From assembly GCA_003154115.1 (NCBI GenBank), contig PMCF01000420.1:1-45890 (forward strand): DNA of 45,890 bases. Reading direction: 5' to 3'. This document shows positions 41,750-45,890 of the stretch, in pieces. Positions within the stretch are counted from its first letter, which is position 1. Every line of letters starts with the position of its first letter. This DNA comes from Anaerolineae bacterium (lineage in GTDB: Bacteria > Chloroflexota > Anaerolineae > Fen-1058). Made by a program: the position numbers and the translations under genes. Below the pieces are notes generated by a model, which was not told the origin of the DNA, did not search any database, and saw only the letters and a program-made list of their open reading frames with translations.

Positions 41750-42922
41750 GTGACTTATGCACATATCGTCGGCTGGGGCAAGTATGTTCCACCGAAAGTG
41801 ATGACCAACGCTGATCTCGCCAAGACGGTCGAGACCACGGATGAATGGATCTTCAGTCGCACCGGTATTCGTGAGCGGCGCATCGCCGGGCCGAAAGAGA
41901 CCGCTTTCTCCATGGGCTATAGCGCGGCGCGTGACGCCTTGGAAAAGGCCGACATTTTGCCCGACGAAGTCGATTTGATCATTTGCGCCACAGCAACGCC
42001 CGAACACACCTTTCCCTCCACGGCCTCGCTCATTCAGGATGCGCTCGGCGCGACCCGCGCGGGCGCATTTGATCTGTCGGCGGGCTGCGCCGGATTCGTG
42101 TACGCGTTGACGATCGGGGCACAGGTGATTCAAGGTGGCGGACACAAAGTGGTGCTCGTAATCGGCAGCGAAACGCTCAGCCGGATCACCAACTGGAAAG
42201 ATCGCGGCACCTGCATTTTGTTCGGCGATGGCGCGGGCGCGGTGGTGTTGCAAGCCTCTGAGGAGCGAGGGGGCGTGCTCGCGTCGCTGGTGCGCTCGGA
42301 TGGCGCGGGCGGTGATCTGCTCATCGTGCCGGCCGGGGGCAGCAAACTGCCGGCTTCGCCCGATACGGTACTGCGCAACCTGCACACGATTCAGATGGAT
42401 GGCCGTGAGGTCTTTCGCTTTGCCGTCCGCGTGGTCGATAAAGCGACGCGTGAAGTGGTAGAGCAAGCCGGGCTGACATTGGACGATATCGATCTGTTCG
42501 TGCCGCATCAGGCCAACGTGCGCATCATTCAGGCTGCGGCGCGCGCCCTGGAGGTCGACGAATCGCGCATCTTTGTGAATTTGGAAAAGTACGGCAACAC
42601 CTCCAGCGCCAGTGTTCCGCTGGCCCTGTGTGAAGCGGCCGAGCAGGGGCGTATGCAGCCGGGACAGCACCTCGTCCTCGTCGGCTTTGGCGCGGGCCTG
42701 GCCTGGGCCGCTGCGGTCGTGCAGTGGGGGCCGCCCGTTACGCTGCACAAGCGTACCCTGCGCGAACGTGCCGTGCGTGTGGCGATCTTCCCGTTTGGGT
42801 TGGTGCGCTCGCGCGTGCTGCGTATCTGGTACCGGTTCGAATCGCGCGTGTCGCTTCCGCCTTCGGCCCTGCGCATCGACGATGGTGGAGATCACGCAGA
42901 CAAGCAGGATACGCAGAATTGA
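41750..42922 (+). CDS. fabH: 3-oxoacyl-ACP synthase III (KAS III), extended
   Basis: GTG start at 41750 preceded by AGGGGGG (390 aa). The triad is Cys113 (SAGCAGFVYAL), His253 (PHQANVRI) and Asn283 (KYGNTSSASVPLA). It starts fatty acid synthesis by condensing acetyl- or branched acyl-CoA with malonyl-ACP. KAS III is normally about 320-335 aa; here about 55 residues are added after WAAAVVQWG, rich in Arg and hydrophobics (ERAVRVAIFPFGLVRSRVL) and then a polar tail. The extension could be a membrane-association helix or a read-through artefact. A terminator follows the stop within 6 bp. Confidence 0.95.
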   Translation: MTYAHIVGWGKYVPPKVMTNADLAKTVETTDEWIFSRTGIRERRIAGPKETAFSMGYSAARDALEKADILPDEVDLIICATATPEHTFPSTASLIQDALGATRAGAFDLSAGCAGFVYALTIGAQVIQGGGHKVVLVIGSETLSRITNWKDRGTCILFGDGAGAVVLQASEERGGVLASLVRSDGAGGDLLIVPAGGSKLPASPDTVLRNLHTIQMDGREVFRFAVRVVDKATREVVEQAGLTLDDIDLFVPHQANVRIIQAAARALEVDESRIFVNLEKYGNTSSASVPLALCEAAEQGRMQPGQHLVLVGFGAGLAWAAAVVQWGPPVTLHKRTLRERAVRVAIFPFGLVRSRVLRIWYRFESRVSLPPSALRIDDGGDHADKQDTQN

Positions 42923-42927
42923 GACGC

Positions 42928-42961
42928 AAGCCTTGCGGGGAATTTCTTCGCAAGGCTTTCT
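42928..42961 (+). terminator. Rho-independent terminator after fabH
   Basis: AAGCCTTGCG (42928-42937) pairs perfectly with CGCAAGGCTT (42949-42958) and is followed by TTCTG. It directly follows the fabH stop. Confidence 0.8.
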
Positions 42962-43010
42962 GTGCCTGCCCTCGCACTATAGCCGCTTCCAAGTTGATTT
43001 ACAGTCTCGT

Positions 43011-43113
43011 TTGGAGTCGAGGCTTCAGCCGGTTGGTTGGTATGCGACGGATCCGGCTACGCCTAGCGGCCCGCCGCCGCAATACGGCGGATACGGGCAA
43101 GCCTCGACTCCAA
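43011..43113. repeat. 15-bp inverted repeat enclosing 73 bp
   Basis: TTGGAGTCGAGGCTT (43011-43025) and AAGCCTCGACTCCAA (43099-43113) are perfect inverted copies. No flanking target duplication is seen. The interior is GC-rich and carries no gene. It lies in the 286-bp gap between fabH and the two-component system and could be a small MITE-like remnant or a structured leader. Confidence 0.55.
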
Positions 43114-43208
43114 TTGGCGTAGGCCGCGTGACCCGAGTCCTCCATAACTTCTGCACAACTTCGTGGTATGCTTGGCGGTGAAGAGACTATTGAAGTGGAG
43201 CAAGTAGT

Positions 43209-43904
43209 ATGAGTCAGCGAATACTGGTCGTCGACGACGACAAAGAAATTGTGCGCATCGTGCGGGCGTATCTGGAAAAAGCCGGTTACAGCGTGTTAAT
43301 CGCTTACGACGGTGAGACGGCCCTGCACATTCTTCGCAGCGATCGGCCCGATCTGATCGTGCTCGATTTGATGCTGCCCGATCGGGATGGCTGGGACATC
43401 ACGCGCATCGTGCGCGGCGATGCGTCGTTGGCCGCCACCCCGATCGTGATGCTCACCGCCCGCGTGGAAGGTGAAGACCGCGTCATGGGCCTGGACATCG
43501 GCGCCGATGATTACATCCCCAAGCCCTTCAATCCGCATGAAGTGGTGGCGCGGGTGCGCGCCGTGCTGCGTCGGACCCATCAGGACTTTGGGCTGGCGCA
43601 CATCATTCAGATTGGGCAGCTGCTGCTGGATGCGGATCGACACGAGGTTCAGATCGCCGGCAAGCCGATCGAGCTGACACCCACCGAGTTTGATCTGCTG
43701 AAGACCTTGATGGAGTATCCGGGTCACGCGTTCACGCGGCAGGCTTTGATCGAGAAGGGGCTGGGCTTTGCTTACGAAGGCATGGAGCGGACGCTCGATA
43801 GTCACATTCGCAATCTGCGCCGCAAGATCGAACCTGATGCAACCGAGCCCCTTTACATCAGAACCGTGTTCGGGGTGGGCTATCGCATGGTCGGGCCGGA
43901 GTAA
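43209..43904 (+). CDS. OmpR/PhoB-family response regulator
   Basis: 231 aa; GGAGCAAGTAGT before the ATG supplies the ribosome site. Receiver domain with VVDDDKEI, phospho-acceptor Asp53 (LIVLDLMLP), Thr83 and Lys105 (YIPKPF), joined to a winged-helix DNA-binding domain (about 130-228; LTPTEFDLLKTLMEYPG, DSHIRNLRRKIEPD, IRTVFGVGYRM). The histidine kinase gene starts 3 bases after its stop, so the two form a cognate pair. The signal is unknown. Confidence 0.96.
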   Translation: MSQRILVVDDDKEIVRIVRAYLEKAGYSVLIAYDGETALHILRSDRPDLIVLDLMLPDRDGWDITRIVRGDASLAATPIVMLTARVEGEDRVMGLDIGADDYIPKPFNPHEVVARVRAVLRRTHQDFGLAHIIQIGQLLLDADRHEVQIAGKPIELTPTEFDLLKTLMEYPGHAFTRQALIEKGLGFAYEGMERTLDSHIRNLRRKIEPDATEPLYIRTVFGVGYRMVGPE

Positions 43905-43907
43905 AGC

Positions 43908-45302
43908 ATGAATCGTTTGTGGGTGCGCTTGACGTTAGCCTTTGCCATCGTCGCCGTCATCGGCATCGGCGTGGCGGCGTTTCTGGCCGATCAATCCGTC
44001 AATAGCGAGTTCCGCAGTTTCATCGCTCGCAATGAAGCCGATGCGCAGAATAGCAGCTTAGTTTCGGCGCTGGTGAAATTTTATGAAGAACACCAGAACT
44101 GGCAAGGCGTCGACGCCGTGATCACCTCGACCATGCCGCCGCCGCGCCCCAATAGTGCTCCGCCCAATCAACCCCCCGATCGCTTCAATCCGCGTCCGCC
44201 ATTGCTGGTAGCCGATGCCGATAAACGCGTCGTGTTTGACAGCGGTCAAGGGCCAAGGCGGTTGGGCGAAATTCTTCATTCACCTGAAATCGATTCGGCC
44301 ACGACGCTGCAGTCTAACAATCAAACGATCGGATATTTGCTGTTCACTCCCGGCCCGATCGGAAATCTGCTGCCGCCGGAGCAGGCTTTCATCGATCAAG
44401 TGCGGCGCAGCTTAATGCTGGCCGCGTTCATCGCCAGCGTGATTGGCGTCATGGTGGGGTTGGCCTTCAGCCGCACTTTGACTCGTCCGCTCGATCGACT
44501 GGCTTCGGCGGCCCGTGCGATCGCCGCCAAGGATCTCACGCAGCGCGTCGAACCCGGCGGCACGATCGAAGTGGCGAATGTAGCGCACGCCTTCAACGAC
44601 ATGGCCGCCTCGCTGCAAAAGTCCGAGGAATTACGCCGCAACCTGGTGGCCGATGTGGCGCACGAATTGCGCACGCCGCTCAGTGTGATGCAAGGCAGTC
44701 TGACGGCGCAGCTCGACGGGGTGTTTCCCCTCGACCTAAGTGAAACCGCGAAACTATATGATGAGACACGCTTGCTCAGTCGGCTGGTGGATGATCTGCG
44801 CGAACTGGCGCAAGTCGAAGCAGGACAATTGCAGTTGAACGTCGGCGCGATCGATCTACGGCGCGTCATCGAGTCGACGGTAGCCGCTTTCGCCGGAGCT
44901 GCCAGCGAGAAGCCGGTTACTTTAAGCGTTGCTGTTCCCGCCGATGTGCCGTTGGTGACAGCAGATTCCGAACGCGTGGCGCAAGTGTTGCGTGTGCTGC
45001 TCAGCAATGCGCTGCGGCACACGTCAGCGAATGGCACGATTACCAGCGCGGCTGTGGTGCTGGCAGATCAGGTGGAAGTCAGCGTGCGTGATACGGGAGA
45101 GGGCATCCATGCCAACGAATTGCCCTATGTGTTCGATCGCTTCTGGCGCGGCGATAAGTCGCGCGCGCGCGAATCGGGCGGCTCCGGCCTCGGCCTCGCC
45201 ATTGCCAAACAATTGATCGAGGCGCAAGGTGGTTCGATCGGGGTGGAGAGCACGATCGGGCAGGGCAGTCGCTTCTGGTTCCGGCTGCCGATCACTAACT
45301 GA
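43908..45302 (+). CDS. Membrane sensor histidine kinase
   Basis: 464 aa. Membrane helix 1 (about 7-28), extracytoplasmic sensor of about 130 residues with a Pro-rich loop (MPPPRPNSAPPNQPPDRF), helix 2 (about 166-186), HAMP (about 187-240), then the dimerisation helix with His252 (ADVAHELRTPLSVMQG). The ATP-binding domain has Asn367 (LLSNALRHT), VRDTGEGI, FDRFWRGD and GGSGLGLAIAKQLIE. All motifs for autophosphorylation are present. Its regulator is encoded just upstream. The sensor domain gives no clue to the ligand. Confidence 0.96.
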   Translation: MNRLWVRLTLAFAIVAVIGIGVAAFLADQSVNSEFRSFIARNEADAQNSSLVSALVKFYEEHQNWQGVDAVITSTMPPPRPNSAPPNQPPDRFNPRPPLLVADADKRVVFDSGQGPRRLGEILHSPEIDSATTLQSNNQTIGYLLFTPGPIGNLLPPEQAFIDQVRRSLMLAAFIASVIGVMVGLAFSRTLTRPLDRLASAARAIAAKDLTQRVEPGGTIEVANVAHAFNDMAASLQKSEELRRNLVADVAHELRTPLSVMQGSLTAQLDGVFPLDLSETAKLYDETRLLSRLVDDLRELAQVEAGQLQLNVGAIDLRRVIESTVAAFAGAASEKPVTLSVAVPADVPLVTADSERVAQVLRVLLSNALRHTSANGTITSAAVVLADQVEVSVRDTGEGIHANELPYVFDRFWRGDKSRARESGGSGLGLAIAKQLIEAQGGSIGVESTIGQGSRFWFRLPITN

Positions 45303-45319
45303 GTTACCTACCCCCACAG

Positions 45320-45362
45320 CCCCCTCTCCCGAAATTCAAAGGGCCGATTTCGGGAGAGGGGG
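45320..45362. repeat. 16-bp perfect hairpin, CCCTCTCCC family
   Basis: CCCCCTCTCCCGAAAT (45320-45335) pairs perfectly with ATTTCGGGAGAGGGGG (45347-45362), loop 11 nt, followed by GGTCGGGGTGAGGC. The same wording occurs after the transglutaminase gene. It lies between the convergent kinase and unknown genes and probably serves as a terminator for both. Confidence 0.7.
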
Positions 45363-45403
45363 AGCGGTCGGGGTGAGGCTGGGCAGTTACGATCAGGGTG
45401 TTA

Positions 45404-45889
45404 TTATGCCGAGGCCGGCTTGGATGCTGGTTTGGCTTTCTTCGTCGTGCGGGCCACCACCTCGAACCCCCACTGTGCCAGATCGGGCGTGACCGTGCCG
45501 TCGCACTGCTTGACGACGATCTGCACGGCGGCCGCTTGCAGCAGATCCAATAACTTCGTCGCCGCCACGGTCGATTGATGTGTGCCGGAGGCGCGCTGGC
45601 TCTGGGCCGTGGTGCGCATGCCGAGGTTCTCTTTCAGGCTATCGACCACCGCCTGGACATCGGCCAACGCTGGTGTCGTAAATCGATCGGCGGCGGGGTG
45701 GGCCTTCTCGGTCTTGATGTAGCGATCGAGCATCTTCAAGATCGCATCGCGCCCATCCGGTAATAAGATCGTGCCTTTGCGCTTGCCCGTCTGCCGCACC
45801 TCGAAGCCCCAGTCGGCGGCCTGCGCGGGCGTATCGCCAAATTCGTAATTCATGGCGCGATGAATCTTCTTCGCCAGATCGGCGGCCTG
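45404..45889 (-). CDS. Unknown protein, 5' end outside window
   Basis: The frame stays open to the window edge upstream of the Met at 45853 (QAADLAKKIHRAMNYEFG), so the start is probably outside. I do not recognise the family. The visible part has an N-terminal segment QAADWGFEVRQTGKRKGTI and a C-terminal echo DLAQWGFEVVARTTKKAK, suggesting an internal repeat of a short WGFEV module. Between them is a helical, polar region (KMLDRYIKTEKAHPAADRF, ADVQAVVDSLKENLG). No signal peptide or membrane helix is visible. The tail is Lys/Ala/Pro-rich (KKAKPASKPASA), which could bind nucleic acid. Confidence 0.6.
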   Translation of the reverse strand, partial: QAADLAKKIHRAMNYEFGDTPAQAADWGFEVRQTGKRKGTILLPDGRDAILKMLDRYIKTEKAHPAADRFTTPALADVQAVVDSLKENLGMRTTAQSQRASGTHQSTVAATKLLDLLQAAAVQIVVKQCDGTVTPDLAQWGFEVVARTTKKAKPASKPASA

Positions 45890-45890
45890 C

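Noticed and set aside
41615-42895. 426-codon reverse open frame opposite fabH
   Set aside because: The forward frame is an unmistakable KAS III; the reverse frame is an antisense shadow.
1-45890. CRISPR arrays, tRNA or rRNA genes, prophage
   Set aside because: The regular repeats seen are in-frame protein repeats or short intergenic elements. No spacer-repeat array, cloverleaf, integrase or phage structural gene was recognised by eye; a tRNAscan run would be the decisive check.

Overview
The window is about 46 kb of moderately GC-rich bacterial chromosome carrying ordinary housekeeping genes, with no phage, plasmid or CRISPR signature. The best inference is a Chloroflexota (Anaerolineae-like) genome. 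The grounds are a large secreted Ig/RCC1/PKD protein ending in SIYLPLLLKM, the style of many Chloroflexota surface proteins, a MoxR–DUF58–transglutaminase cluster, several lipoproteins with LxxC lipoboxes, and GxxExxY genes with ATCCGTGT repeats. No rRNA or other firm taxonomic marker is present, so this stays an inference. Recurrent -10 boxes read TACAAT.

Layout. 1-9.4 kb: the 3' end of a DUF11-repeat surface protein, a lipoprotein whose C-terminal half resembles the Hedgehog signalling domain/M15 peptidase fold, a short DNA polymerase III alpha subunit (reverse strand), and a 1238-residue secreted repeat protein. 9.7-14.2 kb: a duplicated RNase HI with a dead second domain, a stand-alone receiver, a membrane-anchored HEXXH protein and a fumarylacetoacetase-family protein. 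14.4-17.7 kb: a Fur-family regulator (probably Zur) behind a strong promoter with a perfect palindrome, followed by an ABC metal importer (binding lipoprotein, permease, ATPase). 17.9-23.6 kb: a glutaminyl cyclotransferase lipoprotein, a MITE inserted at a promoter, then a copper-type envelope cluster (His-rich membrane protein, FixH/YtkA-like protein, CopC-CopD-cytochrome c fusion, beta-propeller lipoprotein). 23.6-24.0 kb: a decayed MalK-type ATPase pseudogene. 24.1-28.8 kb: MoxR ATPase, DUF58 protein, TgpA-type transglutaminase.

29-34 kb (reverse): a VOC protein and a tightly overlapping operon of RCK/TrkA-type membrane protein, small P-loop kinase, methyltransferase, tandem GNAT (frameshifted) and MFS transporter. 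34.1-39.8 kb (reverse): a zinc-finger/tail-anchored protein, a SpoIIE-type phosphatase, a GxxExxY nuclease-fold gene between 34-bp inverted repeats, and a HAD hydrolase–SDR–GNAT–N-succinylamino acid racemase/OSBS operon. 39.8-45.9 kb: a frameshifted small membrane protein, fabF, fabH, an OmpR-type two-component system and a partial unknown gene.

Most unusual items: the bacterial Hedgehog-N-like lipoprotein; the GxxExxY gene framed by inverted repeats that also supply the 3' end of the neighbouring racemase gene; the 112-bp MITE with a 9-bp target duplication at a promoter; the active-plus-dead RNase H tandem; the CopC-CopD-cytochrome c fusion; and an RCK membrane protein without a recognisable K+ filter. 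Three genes are broken (malK-like, tandem GNAT, small membrane protein). Two of these are single frameshifts, which could be real or assembly errors.
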